64,000 nucleotides of DNA from Ruminococcus flavefaciens (GCA_023667315.1 JAMPAI010000006.1:1-64000), one strand, 5' to 3'; numbered from the stretch's first letter, positions 8,716-17,884 are shown. A program made the numbers and translations. The notes: generated from the sequence alone by a model not told the origin.

Positions 8716-9876
8716 ATGTTGAAGGATCAATTTGGGCCTAGAATCGCCAAGGCTCTCACACCGGCAGCTATCAAAGCTTTAGACAAGGGAGTTTTAGATT
8801 ACGTTGACCGGAACTCTGAAATTTTGCTGACTTTGGATCTTAGTCGCAGATTTTCATTTGGCGATCAGGATCGGGAGGTTCTGTATAAGGCAATCGGTAT
8901 CACGGAAGCGGAATTGGATGCCGCTATTAAACAGAGTAAGCAGATCTATAGCGGCAATAAAATTCAATCGAAACCGTTTTATATCGCGTCTATGTTGGTA
9001 GCTTCTCATTTTTTGAACATGAAGTCTACTGAAGGAGAACGGATGGCCAAGGTAGTTGTTACGTATATGTCGCTGAATATGTGGACTTCTCTACATAAGG
9101 GTTTCTTCAAATATGAGGCGAATAAGCAAATTATGGACTACACGTTGGCTCATCTGAACAACACCTTCTCCATTCGTGAGTTCCCATCTCTATTTGCATT
9201 CATTCAGGACAATACGAATACCGTTCTAAACACGTATGCAGATAAGATCAAAACTTGTGGAGATAAGGATATGACCTGGGTTATAGACTCTACCTGGACG
9301 CGGTTGAAGGGTAAAATGAAGAAGATTTCTTCTGAGTTTTATAAGAACCATCAGGCTGGCAATTATCTGAATGCGGATACAGAAGAGTGGACATCTGATA
9401 CGTATCGGGAGATGGACAATCAGTCATTTGCAACTGATCGGTTAGCGAACAAGGTATATATTAAGCTGACGAACAGACAATATGATCGACGGTTCATCAA
9501 GTATAGTATCACCAGAGCTGATACTTCATTAGACAAACTTTCTCATTTGATTGAGGATATCATCGATCAAGATGGAGAAGATCAATCTATGCGGAAATTG
9601 ATCAGTGCCATGATCGAGTTCTATTTGTTGCAATCTGGTAAGCCGATTCAATATGTAGCAAAAGGTGATTTCATTGCCTTCATGCAAACATCTTTCGGTT
9701 CAAATACCGAAGTCCCGCAGATGAAGTTGATCAAGAGTACGATCGATCAGTGGTTGGCACAAAACATGTACAAGTATGGCAATGCGAGGTATGGTAATAC
9801 TGTAAAGCTTCAGTATCGTCGATGCATCTACATGTTTTTTGTTTTTATCATCAACTATGAGGCGAAATTACAGTAA
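8716..9876 (+). CDS. Unknown late protein (386 aa)
   Basis: Not recognised. A 386-aa, largely helical protein without membrane segments or obvious catalytic motifs. It opens an operon behind a late-type promoter and terminates where the gene at 9889 begins. Because this operon holds a candidate RNAP beta-like piece at 10457, a virion or RNAP-associated role is possible but unproven. The ribosome binding site (GGCGGTGAT) is weaker than usual here. Confidence 0.8.
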   Translation: MLKDQFGPRIAKALTPAAIKALDKGVLDYVDRNSEILLTLDLSRRFSFGDQDREVLYKAIGITEAELDAAIKQSKQIYSGNKIQSKPFYIASMLVASHFLNMKSTEGERMAKVVVTYMSLNMWTSLHKGFFKYEANKQIMDYTLAHLNNTFSIREFPSLFAFIQDNTNTVLNTYADKIKTCGDKDMTWVIDSTWTRLKGKMKKISSEFYKNHQAGNYLNADTEEWTSDTYREMDNQSFATDRLANKVYIKLTNRQYDRRFIKYSITRADTSLDKLSHLIEDIIDQDGEDQSMRKLISAMIEFYLLQSGKPIQYVAKGDFIAFMQTSFGSNTEVPQMKLIKSTIDQWLAQNMYKYGNARYGNTVKLQYRRCIYMFFVFIINYEAKLQ

Positions 9877-9888
9877 GGATGGTGCTAT

Positions 9889-10368
9889 ATGAAACGACCT
9901 GTGAGTATCAACTTTTTGACTCCGCAAGAGAACGAGTGTTTGGAACTGTTGGTTCAAGCCCAGGATATGTTCGATGCTATCTGTAAGCAGGATCCGCAGA
10001 ATTCCACTGATGCATACAATTTTGGTCATTATGTCGATGCTGCTCGTACTGCAGTTTTGGTGCGAGGCGCTCGGCGAATGGATTCTGAGAATCTGTTGGT
10101 GAAACATTCTCCTAATGAATCGACCACGAAAGCGTTCGATGAATTGATGAAGAAGCTGTCTCCTGATCAGGATACTCAGCCTTCTCAAATTGATGCACCA
10201 AGAACCTATCCAAGAGCAGTTCCTGTATCCGAGAAGCCGACTCCGTATAGCGGCAAGTCTACCTTTAAGCCGATCGAGGTTTCTCTTACTCCTGAACTCC
10301 GCAAATCCATCATGGAGACAGTCCCAGGTATGCTGACTGAGATTCTCAATAAATTGGAAGGCAGGTGA
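9889..10368 (+). CDS. Unknown protein (159 aa)
   Basis: Not recognised. An N-terminal helical half is followed by a proline/serine-rich linker and a short C-terminal helix. AAGGATG precedes ATG 9889. It is the second gene of the late-type operon, 12 nt after the first. Confidence 0.75.
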   Translation: MKRPVSINFLTPQENECLELLVQAQDMFDAICKQDPQNSTDAYNFGHYVDAARTAVLVRGARRMDSENLLVKHSPNESTTKAFDELMKKLSPDQDTQPSQIDAPRTYPRAVPVSEKPTPYSGKSTFKPIEVSLTPELRKSIMETVPGMLTEILNKLEGR

Positions 10369-10374
10369 GAATCT

Positions 10375-10485
10375 GTGGAAAATTTTTACGGCAGGCTGTA
10401 CGTGGCGTTGCTCCTTACCCAAGCACTAACTACTGTGGCGAAGGGAGGAGAGTCTAATGGCGAGTGCTCTGAGGAAGGAGATTGA
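10375..10485 (+). CDS. Possible 36-aa small protein with hydrophobic segment
   Basis: GTG 10375 follows AGGTGAG and opens 36 codons. Residues 8-22 are hydrophobic enough for a short membrane helix. It fills an otherwise empty gap and overlaps the next gene by 29 nt. Support is coding potential only. Confidence 0.3.
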   Translation: MENFYGRLYVALLLTQALTTVAKGGESNGECSEEGD

Positions 10486-11209
10486 AGCTGATATCTATGA
10501 ACTATTGGATGACATGGATCCGTCTGGGAAGAATACTACTCGAATGAGGAATTTCTTGAATCAGATGGATGACACTGCATTCTATAAGTTCATGGATGAG
10601 TTCTTCTCTAATCCCGATAAGAATGTGCCGGTTGCTTACGAGGCATACAACAATCCAGTTACTCTGGATTTTATCCATGAGGTAGCTCGGAAACATAATG
10701 TTCCTATCTATGAGTACGTATATCGTCCGTATCTCAATGGGGATAAAGATAATCCCCCTGGTACAATTAATAAGATCATGGTTCTGGACGTGCCAGTGAA
10801 ACGGCTGAAACAAATGGCTCAATCGAAGAATCATGTATCTACTGCATCGGCAAAGCGTGATCCGAAAACTGGTCAGGTAAGCGGTGAGGATAAGACTGCT
10901 CGTGTGACTGATGTTGAGGGTTATTCTCTGCTGTCCCAGGGCCAGTACTATGCGGCACAGGAGTATTTCGGGCCAATGGCAGATGATTCGGCGGCTCATT
11001 ATGAGATGCTACGGCGTATCCAGCGTGATGGTGAGGTAGAGTTGAAAGATCTGCCGAATGATCCGCTGGATAAAGTTACATTGAACACGATCAATGTTCT
11101 ACTGCTGGGAGCATGTATTCAGACAAATCTAATTGATCAGTCTGGTTTGATGTTGCCTATCACATTGAAAGCCAAGGAAGGCGACGCTACTACGATTGAT
11201 CGCGGGTGA
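10457..11209 (+). CDS. Candidate RNA polymerase beta C-terminal-like subunit (250 aa)
   Basis: Residues about 110-190 follow the pattern of the beta-subunit C-terminal clamp-anchor region: a strand, a lysine-rich stretch (KRLKQMAQSK), a variable segment containing TGQ, then ARVTDVEGYSLLSQG, which lines up by eye with the RFGEMEVWALEAYG helix of bacterial RpoB and with RFGEMEIEILQAM of the beta half at 21551. This is profile-level similarity, not an alignment. It sits in a late-type operon, so if correct it could belong to a second RNAP packaged in the virion, as known for phiKZ and AR9. Catalytic lysines of beta are absent from this fragment. AGGGAGGAG precedes ATG 10457. Confidence 0.5.
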   Translation: MASALRKEIEADIYELLDDMDPSGKNTTRMRNFLNQMDDTAFYKFMDEFFSNPDKNVPVAYEAYNNPVTLDFIHEVARKHNVPIYEYVYRPYLNGDKDNPPGTINKIMVLDVPVKRLKQMAQSKNHVSTASAKRDPKTGQVSGEDKTARVTDVEGYSLLSQGQYYAAQEYFGPMADDSAAHYEMLRRIQRDGEVELKDLPNDPLDKVTLNTINVLLLGACIQTNLIDQSGLMLPITLKAKEGDATTIDRG

Positions 11210-11215
11210 TATGAT

Positions 11216-11467
11216 ATGATTTTCTATCCAACAATTAAAGCGAGTGAACGATATACTCGCGAAATCACTAATGCGACACCTCGTACGCGAGATCCAATTA
11301 CTGCGAGGGATCGCGTACTCCAAGAGAAGTTTGGTATTAAAATCGAGGATTTGAAACATCTGATGGATGATGAATGGTGTAAATCGCACCATGCGTCACT
11401 ATGTAGGATCCTTGGGATATATGGGGACAGAACCGATCTGAGGATTGGTAGTCCCGACGATAGATAG
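11216..11467 (+). CDS. Unknown small protein (83 aa)
   Basis: Not recognised. Charged 83-aa product starting 7 nt after the beta-like gene. ORFs on the opposite strand here (for example 11224-11544) are judged to be shadows because this frame has operon spacing and a plausible GGGTGAT site. Confidence 0.6.
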   Translation: MIFYPTIKASERYTREITNATPRTRDPITARDRVLQEKFGIKIEDLKHLMDDEWCKSHHASLCRILGIYGDRTDLRIGSPDDR

Positions 11468-11477
11468 GAGATAGCGT

Positions 11478-11750
11478 ATGAGTAATGTATCGATATCTGA
11501 ATTCGAAGGGCTGGCAAGCGGGCCTTTGGATATGTCGCGTACACTGCACGATTGGTTGAATGCTATACATGATCCCGAATTGGATAAGGTGGTATGTAAA
11601 AGCCTTGCCAATGTCATTGAACATCAACGTATTCGACGTAGCTATAAACAGTTTGTCGATAAGCTGAATGTTACAAATGGAATGCGTGTCAATGCTGAGT
11701 TGCCACTCGCACCGTTATTCTACTATCATGGCAGACCGGTATTTTGTTAG
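11478..11750 (+). CDS. Unknown small protein (90 aa)
   Basis: Not recognised. TAGGAGA precedes ATG 11478. A helical 90-aa product in the late-type operon, 10 nt after the previous gene. Confidence 0.7.
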   Translation: MSNVSISEFEGLASGPLDMSRTLHDWLNAIHDPELDKVVCKSLANVIEHQRIRRSYKQFVDKLNVTNGMRVNAELPLAPLFYYHGRPVFC

Positions 11751-11767
11751 AATAGGAGGTGAATTTG

Positions 11768-11899
11768 ATGCCTGAAGAGAAGTCTCGTGAGGAGCTTCAG
11801 AAGGAAGCGTATGAGCGCCTGAAGAATCAGGAGTATATGAATGAGGTTGCTATGCCTGGCGTTCATCGGCCGGTTAATCCGGAAGATCTGAATAAGTAG
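11768..11899 (+). CDS. Small charged helical protein (43 aa)
   Basis: A 43-aa ORF with a strong AGGAGG site 8 nt before ATG 11768 and a terminator 7 nt after its stop. The N-terminal half is a glutamate/lysine-rich helix and the C terminus is Pro-rich. Function unknown; last gene of the operon. Confidence 0.7.
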   Translation: MPEEKSREELQKEAYERLKNQEYMNEVAMPGVHRPVNPEDLNK

Positions 11900-11905
11900 C
11901 AGAAC

Positions 11906-11937
11906 AATGGGTCTGGGTAACACCAGACCCATTTTCA
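11906..11937 (+). terminator. Rho-independent terminator
   Basis: An 11-bp stem AATGGGTCTGG/CCAGACCCATT with a 6-nt loop, then a short T-rich tail. Confidence 0.85.
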
Positions 11938-11967
11938 TTCCGGTATCTTCGAAGAAATGTGATACAA

Positions 11968-11986
11968 GTATATATTATACGAGTAG
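11968..11986 (+). promoter_or_regulatory. Class I phage promoter
   Basis: GTATATATTATACGAGTAG, 26 nt before ATG 12012. The upstream box is degenerate. Confidence 0.65.
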
Positions 11987-12011
11987 ACGCAAGCAGGAGG
12001 TATAAAAAGAC

Positions 12012-12854
12012 ATGCAAACAAAAATGTATCGGGTAACCGCATTAGACGTTGCCCGAATAGAAAAGTTGCTGATTAAATTCTTGCTGATCGGCGTGGGCAT
12101 TGGAGCCCTGATTGCAGTTATCATTACAAGCGTGATTTTCAAGTTTATCTATGATGGAAAAGTTGAGAGTTATGAAACTCAGATTTCCCACTACACAGCC
12201 ACATTGGCAAATGTTGATCAACAGCGCGAAACACTTATCCGTTCTGCGGAGACAGAACTTAGCAACACAATTGACACATATGAAAATCGCGAAGCAGACT
12301 ACAACAACCAAATTGAAAAATTGAATATGACAATAGATACCCTGAATCAGGAAATCGAGACTCTGCACAACGCACAAGCCGCGGAGTTTGATAGACTGCA
12401 GGAGTATTGGTATATATTTGAACATGCCCCCAAGAACTCTGGTTTAACCTTAGATCACATTCGTTATTCATGGGAGGTATGTGAAACGTGGAACGTCAAC
12501 CCGCAAGTAATGTGGGCAATCTATGACGTTGAATCTGACTTTAACCCTATGGCTGATAATTCACAGTCGTCAGCTAGAGGGCTAGGTCAAACTTTAGAGA
12601 GTACGGCTGTTATGATCTGGGAAGGAGTCCTGGGTCATGAGAAAGGTTCGTACAATCATAGCATGGCGTACGATCCATATGTGAACATTGAGATTTCCAC
12701 TTGTCTTCTTGGTCGAAATTTGACCAATGGGACTTTGGAGAATGCTTTGAATCTATATGGAGACGGTACCGAAAGTTATCCGAGTAGAGTATTATCCGCA
12801 GCAAAAGATCATGGATATACAATAACGGAAAGTAATGCTCGGTATACAAATTAA
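12012..12854 (+). CDS. Membrane-anchored lytic transglycosylase-like protein
   Basis: This is probably a peptidoglycan-cleaving lytic transglycosylase of the SLT (goose-lysozyme-like) fold. The 280-aa protein has one N-terminal membrane helix (about 21-47), a coiled-coil stalk (about 52-130), then a catalytic domain with the glutamate E174 in DVESDFNP, followed by the SARGLGQ motif typical of SLT domains. The membrane anchor and stalk would place the enzyme on the outer face of the cytoplasmic membrane. It is not preceded by a late-type motif but by class I, so lysis, wall remodelling during infection or an entry-linked role are all possible. Confidence 0.8.
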   Translation: MQTKMYRVTALDVARIEKLLIKFLLIGVGIGALIAVIITSVIFKFIYDGKVESYETQISHYTATLANVDQQRETLIRSAETELSNTIDTYENREADYNNQIEKLNMTIDTLNQEIETLHNAQAAEFDRLQEYWYIFEHAPKNSGLTLDHIRYSWEVCETWNVNPQVMWAIYDVESDFNPMADNSQSSARGLGQTLESTAVMIWEGVLGHEKGSYNHSMAYDPYVNIEISTCLLGRNLTNGTLENALNLYGDGTESYPSRVLSAAKDHGYTITESNARYTN

Positions 12855-12865
12855 GGAGGTTAGAT

Positions 12866-13567
12866 ATGAGCGACCATGTAACAGAGCGCAGTTTTATGAT
12901 GTATTGCCCGATATGTCATAAACTGGAACAAGTCACTATCACCACCAATATTCTTCACAGCGGCGACAAACCTAGATATATCGCAACAGATGTGAGACTC
13001 CGCTGTGAGGACTGCAAAGCCATGATGTTCGAGATCGATGTCCCGATGGTATCGGTTCTTACACGGCTGAACGATCATAACATTCAAACACAAGCACATT
13101 GCGCCCATATGTATAAACGGCATGGATCTCTCGTTGAGAAACCGGATAAACTTAAATTCTCAAAGCAACTGGGCGCGTATCACGGACCATATGTTATGGT
13201 CAAGAACCTTCAGGATGATGTCTCGGAGGTGTTGAACGAGACGATACAGGCATATCAAGCTGGGATTATTGACCATCCCAGCGAGATCTCATTGGCAGTT
13301 TCTCGACGTGGGCTCGATTGCTGGTGTGAAGTCGAGAATCTGGTCCAGTTGGAGATGACCATTCTGGAGAAAGATCCCAAGCTCGTACAGGTAGCGCTGG
13401 AAGAGTTATACAATTTCGTAAGCCACTGGGTGGAAGAGTTAGATAAGCGTGACATTCGTCATCCCGAAGATCGGAAACGGCTACTCGATATCACCATTCC
13501 GAACTATCAATGCGCTGACCCAGTACTCGAGCATGCAAACCCGTACAAAGAAATCACTCGTATGTAG
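12866..13567 (+). CDS. Zinc-ribbon protein of unknown function (233 aa)
   Basis: Two CxxC pairs (CPIC near 14-17 and CEDC near 47-50) form a likely zinc ribbon at the N terminus. The rest is helical and acidic and not recognised. AGGAGG precedes ATG 12866, 11 nt after the transglycosylase gene, so the two are probably co-transcribed. Confidence 0.75.
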   Translation: MSDHVTERSFMMYCPICHKLEQVTITTNILHSGDKPRYIATDVRLRCEDCKAMMFEIDVPMVSVLTRLNDHNIQTQAHCAHMYKRHGSLVEKPDKLKFSKQLGAYHGPYVMVKNLQDDVSEVLNETIQAYQAGIIDHPSEISLAVSRRGLDCWCEVENLVQLEMTILEKDPKLVQVALEELYNFVSHWVEELDKRDIRHPEDRKRLLDITIPNYQCADPVLEHANPYKEITRM

Positions 13568-13597
13568 ATCCTATATGTGAAAATAGGGTTTATATAA

Positions 13598-13609
13598 ATT
13601 CACACATTT
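13598..13609 (+). promoter_or_regulatory. Leader motif ATTCACACA upstream of the tubulin-like gene
   Basis: ATTCACACATTT occurs 30 nt before the start codon, downstream of TTTATATAAA. Near-identical words occur at 24218 (before the ligase) and 27306 (before the gene at 27336). The role is unknown: a third promoter type or an RNA leader element. Confidence 0.35.
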
Positions 13610-13627
13610 GAAAAGGAGATCAAAATT

Positions 13628-14866
13628 ATGAGTAACAATCTGAACGAGAAGGACATTCAGGCCATGCTGAGAGAGGCTGATGGTGCCAAGACTACTCTCG
13701 CTGCCGAAGAGGAGAGCGAAAATGCTTCCACCACCGTCCGTCAGGTTCTCGTTATCGGCTGCGGCGATGGCGGCTGCAACATCTCCACTCTGATCACTGA
13801 TCGCGTTCCGCATGATGTGTTCTCCATTGCATATAACACCAGCGTCCACAATATGAAGGAGAACGTGCTGGCCAACAAGAAGGCGCATATCCAGGGTGAG
13901 GACGGCTCCGGTAAGGTGCGCGACTATTCCAAGAACATCTTCAAGAACGGGACCTATGAGACGGTCATCGGCTACGTGAATGAGGGCATCCAGTCTCTCC
14001 ACGGTGTGGACTATGTCCTAATCACCACGACTGCTGATGGCGGTACCGGTTCCGGTATGAGCATCATTCTGGCCAAGCTCTTGGCCGACAACCTGAAGCT
14101 ACCCGTTATCGTTCTGGGCGTATATCCTACGATGGACGATGATGCTCAGTCCCAGTTTAATGCACTGGAGTGGCAGTCCGAGCTTACTCGGTCCGGTATT
14201 CCTCACTTCATCCTGGACAACAACATTCCCCATCAACAGTCCACTGAGACCGGCGATTCTAAGGTGGCCGAGGTCCACAATAAGGTCAATGAGCAGGCTG
14301 CTCGCATTGCGGCACTTCTCACTGGCACCAACTTCGGTACCAGCACCAAGGGGATGATTGACCGGCGCAATCTTCTGAACCTGACGATGGGCATCGGCGG
14401 GCGCATGGTGGCTACCTCTGATACCACCCGGCCTACTGCTGGTCAGACATTGGATGACTACATCGAGAATATGATTCAGAAGTCCTGCCAGCCTCTGCCT
14501 ATGGGTGCTACTGGTATTGGCGTGTGGGTCAAGGGCCCCAAGGATATGCTGGCACAGATGAATACGGATCTGCATGTTCTGCAAAGCAAGTACGGCGAGG
14601 CCCAGCTGAAGTTCGCTCACATCGAAGAAAGTACCGCGACTGAGATCGGCATCATCATGACTGGTTGTAATGAGGCTGCTGACCGGTTGGCTGGTATGAA
14701 GCATCGGTATGATGACATCATGAGCAAGGCTCAGAAGAAGGAGTCCTGCATCGATGGTCTGATGTCCGGGATGACCAATCCGATGGGTGGGCTGAACAAG
14801 AAGTTTGGCGGATCTGATGTGATTTCCGGCTCCGGTGAGCTGGATACCAGTGCATTCGATCTGTAA
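13628..14866 (+). CDS. Tubulin/FtsZ-family GTPase (PhuZ/TubZ-like)
   Basis: A 412-aa cytoskeletal GTPase. A Rossmann start (VLVIGCGDGGCN near 40-51) and the tubulin signature DGGTGSG at 137-143 in TTTADGGTGSGMS place it in the tubulin/FtsZ/TubZ superfamily. Phage members (PhuZ) form filaments that position the replicating phage DNA or phage nucleus; TubZ segregates plasmids. The N-terminal ~35 residues are an acidic extension. Codons are GC-rich, implying high expression, and the gene is followed by its own terminator, so it appears monocistronic. Whether it centres a phage nucleus here cannot be told from sequence. Confidence 0.9.
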   Translation: MSNNLNEKDIQAMLREADGAKTTLAAEEESENASTTVRQVLVIGCGDGGCNISTLITDRVPHDVFSIAYNTSVHNMKENVLANKKAHIQGEDGSGKVRDYSKNIFKNGTYETVIGYVNEGIQSLHGVDYVLITTTADGGTGSGMSIILAKLLADNLKLPVIVLGVYPTMDDDAQSQFNALEWQSELTRSGIPHFILDNNIPHQQSTETGDSKVAEVHNKVNEQAARIAALLTGTNFGTSTKGMIDRRNLLNLTMGIGGRMVATSDTTRPTAGQTLDDYIENMIQKSCQPLPMGATGIGVWVKGPKDMLAQMNTDLHVLQSKYGEAQLKFAHIEESTATEIGIIMTGCNEAADRLAGMKHRYDDIMSKAQKKESCIDGLMSGMTNPMGGLNKKFGGSDVISGSGELDTSAFDL

Positions 14867-14878
14867 GAAGATGTAATG

Positions 14879-14917
14879 ATGGGTAGGGTGGGAATTGATC
14901 CCACCCTACCCATTTCT
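14879..14917 (+). terminator. Hairpin terminator after the tubulin-like gene
   Basis: A 14-bp stem (14879-14892 with 14900-14913) with loop AATTGAT. The following T-tract is weak. Confidence 0.75.
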
Positions 14918-14931
14918 ACGAAAGGAGTAAT

Positions 14932-15561
14932 ATGTTTTATACTATATTTCGTTTATTAGCAGCTTTCGCGGTAGGCTATATTATCTGGTATATCGTACAT
15001 CTGTTCCGTTCAAACGGTGGCTTGTTTACTGATGAGTATCGGGACATGCAGCTATATGCGCCTATTCCGGATTACGAATCTAGATTACGCGAGCCTCCGT
15101 TGGCGCTATGGTTCATCTGTATGTCGATCATTAAGCGATTAAACTGGTATCGATACTCATCCACTGTACATTTCTATCTTGATACCATTCTCGTAGATCA
15201 GCTTTATGATTGGGTATCCAAATATGGCCATCAATATGGTATTACTAACCCACGAATCGTTACGATTACAAGCTACATTCCGACTAACACAGAAGGCTTC
15301 GATATGGCCGTTAAACATAAGGCGCTGTTCGTGTCGATCAAATTACATACTAACCTCGCGTTAGTTGGAAACCCAAATGGGCATGGTGGTAGTGATTATA
15401 TAGTCGATTTTCTTTGGTCATACAAAGATGGAGAATTATCCACTATGCATGATCGATTTGCCATTAATACCAGGTGGTTAAAACATATATTGAAGGCTTG
15501 TACTAAGCCTCATTACAAGTTCCTCTTTCAAGCAAATACGTTGAAATTCACTTACCAGTGA
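14932..15561 (+). CDS. Membrane-anchored unknown protein (209 aa)
   Basis: Not recognised. One N-terminal membrane helix (about 3-25) precedes a ~180-aa domain with no assigned fold. AAAGGAG precedes ATG 14932. It lies between the tubulin-like gene and an abundant unknown protein, but its AT-rich codons suggest lower expression than either. Confidence 0.75.
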   Translation: MFYTIFRLLAAFAVGYIIWYIVHLFRSNGGLFTDEYRDMQLYAPIPDYESRLREPPLALWFICMSIIKRLNWYRYSSTVHFYLDTILVDQLYDWVSKYGHQYGITNPRIVTITSYIPTNTEGFDMAVKHKALFVSIKLHTNLALVGNPNGHGGSDYIVDFLWSYKDGELSTMHDRFAINTRWLKHILKACTKPHYKFLFQANTLKFTYQ

Positions 15562-15597
15562 ATACAAATATAACTTTATACAAGGAGGGCTATCACA

Positions 15598-16869
15598 ATG
15601 GCCAAGAAGACACATGGTAGAAGAACTACGCAGGTGAAGGGACCTGCTGGAATTCCCCCGGTCAAGAAAATGATCGATCTGACCAAGGATAAGACCGATC
15701 CCAAGGCATCTAAGTTCAACACCGCTGTGGAGAAGATGTTTATCCGCAGCGTTATGAAGCTGAACATTCCGGTGTGCAGCATGCTGGCAACCAATCCGCA
15801 TATGCTGTCCGGCTATATGATGGGCCGCGAGCGGTATATCCAGTTCATGGACGACTGCAGTGCTCTGGTGGATCAGTGTCTGCGGGATGCCATTGCCAAG
15901 ACGATCTTGGATCAGATGGTTGTCCCGGAGTTGAACAAAGTGGTATATCCCGGCAAGTGGGATGAGTTCAATCTGTTCGCATTGGCTCGGTCCAGGGTAA
16001 ACATTATTGTCCCTATCGATAAGCCGGAACTCGGCGGTTATCTGACCTGTAACCCGGTGGATGCCGCTGTTCCTGGGTATACGACAGAACAGATGACTGA
16101 GGAGGGCAATGCACTTACGTTCTTCCGCATGATTGAGTACAACCCCAATCGGTTCTACCAGTTCGCAATTCTGACGGCATCTGTCCTGGTGAAGATCATC
16201 TCCACTGCAGTGGAAACCGATCTTCCACTGGCATATCTGTCGACATCCGAAGAGCGGCTGGTGGTTCGGTATGGTCGCGAGCTGACGGAAGTTTGCCGGC
16301 CTATTATTCAGGAGTGGGCTCATGATACGCTGGGTCGTTCCGATATGACGTTCGATGCCAAGATGAACAAGCTGGGCGGCAATCTCTATACGCCGGTTAC
16401 GAACTATTATGCTGTCCTTATCTTCCAGTCCGGCATTGCCGAAAAGTATATCGAGCGCGTGTTGAGTCCTGACGTGACTGAACTGAAGATCACTCATATA
16501 TCCGATCAGGTGGAGGATATCAGCACCACAAATGCGTCGATCCAGTATCGGTTCACCCCGATTGATAAGACCATTCGTCGGGTCGGTACCACAGAGCCGT
16601 ATTATGGTGTCACTCAGCTGACTCTGAATATGGGTCAGCTGTATCGCGTGTCTCAGACGGAAAATCCCAAGAAGTCCGAGCTGGCCGACATCGGTAAGGC
16701 GGTTCGTGGGTTCCTGGATATGATGCTCATGCATACCTTCAACATGTACCTGGCTGGTGCACTGTTTACGGAGGATAAAGAAGAGAAGCCTGATACATCC
16801 GAGTCTGGTCCCGCATTCTCCATGGAGGATGGAGATTCGGATGTGGATGCTGGTTCTCAGGAGGAGTAA
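15598..16869 (+). CDS. Abundant unknown protein (423 aa)
   Basis: Not recognised. The 423-aa product has a basic N-terminal tail, a long mixed alpha/beta body and an acidic, disordered C terminus (about 385-423). GC-rich codons suggest high expression, as for the tubulin and capsid genes. It has AAGGAGG before ATG 15598 and an AT-rich leader. An abundant non-virion protein close to a PhuZ-like gene could be a shell or DNA-binding protein, but I see no sequence match to the phage nuclear shell protein, so this is speculation. Confidence 0.8.
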   Translation: MAKKTHGRRTTQVKGPAGIPPVKKMIDLTKDKTDPKASKFNTAVEKMFIRSVMKLNIPVCSMLATNPHMLSGYMMGRERYIQFMDDCSALVDQCLRDAIAKTILDQMVVPELNKVVYPGKWDEFNLFALARSRVNIIVPIDKPELGGYLTCNPVDAAVPGYTTEQMTEEGNALTFFRMIEYNPNRFYQFAILTASVLVKIISTAVETDLPLAYLSTSEERLVVRYGRELTEVCRPIIQEWAHDTLGRSDMTFDAKMNKLGGNLYTPVTNYYAVLIFQSGIAEKYIERVLSPDVTELKITHISDQVEDISTTNASIQYRFTPIDKTIRRVGTTEPYYGVTQLTLNMGQLYRVSQTENPKKSELADIGKAVRGFLDMMLMHTFNMYLAGALFTEDKEEKPDTSESGPAFSMEDGDSDVDAGSQEE

Positions 16870-16875
16870 TCCCAT

Positions 16876-16894
16876 CTATATACTATAGATGTGG
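16876..16894 (+). promoter_or_regulatory. Class I phage promoter
   Basis: CTATATACTATAGATGTGG begins 7 nt after the upstream stop codon and 64 nt before ATG 16940. Confidence 0.65.
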
Positions 16895-16939
16895 AGCCGA
16901 TAAAAGAATTGGCATCCAATAAACGAAAGGAGCAAGCCT

Positions 16940-17878
16940 ATGAGCAAGAGAAAAGGCGGCGGAGGCGACTTTAAGAACCGAGCAGCGAAACGGTTCAAGG
17001 ACATGAGCAAAGTCGACCTGATGGCGCAAGACGAAGTATTCGACATTCTCGACAGCGATATCGGTGAGATGTTGGAACAAGTGACTGCTCATCGTGAGCA
17101 TCGCGGGCCATTCCCTACGTATATCGGGAATGCGTTCGCAAACCTCTCCACCTCGGTGTGGTTTAGCGAGTATATCAAGAACCATGTCCGGGTGAAGAAG
17201 GATCACCTGAAAACGGACCTGACAAAGAGTCAGGTCGAATCCCTGAAGAGCATTCTGGCGGATGCATACCGGAAGTCCTGTAGTTCGGCGTACACCAACC
17301 AGAGTCAGGAGTATACAGAGCGGAATGCTCTGATTACTTCGGCGTTCATCATGCTCAGCCCCGATACGTATCGGGCATCCAAGAAGCTGGATGGGTTGAC
17401 CAAATCCAACCGGCAGGAGCTGACCATTCAGGTCTATGGGGATCCGGTGCATAACTTCAAGTATATCCATCGGATCATCAACAAGTCTACCGTTTCCGAC
17501 AAGAAGAAGATCAAGTACCTGAAATCGGTATACGGTAAGCGGTTCACCGCGATGGTTGGCGCAGCTATGACTACAGAGGGTAATAACTCTGACTGTCTGG
17601 CAATGATCTTCGAACTGATCCAGAAGACCAAAAAGAAGAAGCGCGGGAAGTATATTCGAGCATACGCGGAAGCGTATAAGAAGAACAATCCTGGTCGCTA
17701 CTTCCGGATGGATAAGTCGTTTTACGATGAGAACAAGAAGCTCATCAAGCTTCTGATCGGTAAGAAGAAGCATCCCGAGCGGGCAATCGATGCCGGCTAT
17801 CGGAAGGCATTTGCTGATATGATGGAGGGAAAGCCCGCCGTCAGCAAGAAGAAGGACCAGGGCAAGAAGTGGTCCTGA
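16940..17878 (+). CDS. Unknown basic protein (312 aa)
   Basis: Not recognised. A lysine/arginine-rich 312-aa protein with a Gly-rich basic N terminus, a helical body and a Lys-rich C terminus, suggesting nucleic-acid binding. GC-rich codons suggest high expression. It is monocistronic between a class I promoter and a terminator. Confidence 0.75.
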   Translation: MSKRKGGGGDFKNRAAKRFKDMSKVDLMAQDEVFDILDSDIGEMLEQVTAHREHRGPFPTYIGNAFANLSTSVWFSEYIKNHVRVKKDHLKTDLTKSQVESLKSILADAYRKSCSSAYTNQSQEYTERNALITSAFIMLSPDTYRASKKLDGLTKSNRQELTIQVYGDPVHNFKYIHRIINKSTVSDKKKIKYLKSVYGKRFTAMVGAAMTTEGNNSDCLAMIFELIQKTKKKKRGKYIRAYAEAYKKNNPGRYFRMDKSFYDENKKLIKLLIGKKKHPERAIDAGYRKAFADMMEGKPAVSKKKDQGKKWS

Positions 17879-17884
17879 AGATAC

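Noticed and set aside
11224-11544. 106-codon minus-strand ORF
   Set aside because: The plus-strand genes 11216 and 11478 have operon spacing and ribosome binding sites; the minus frame has neither.
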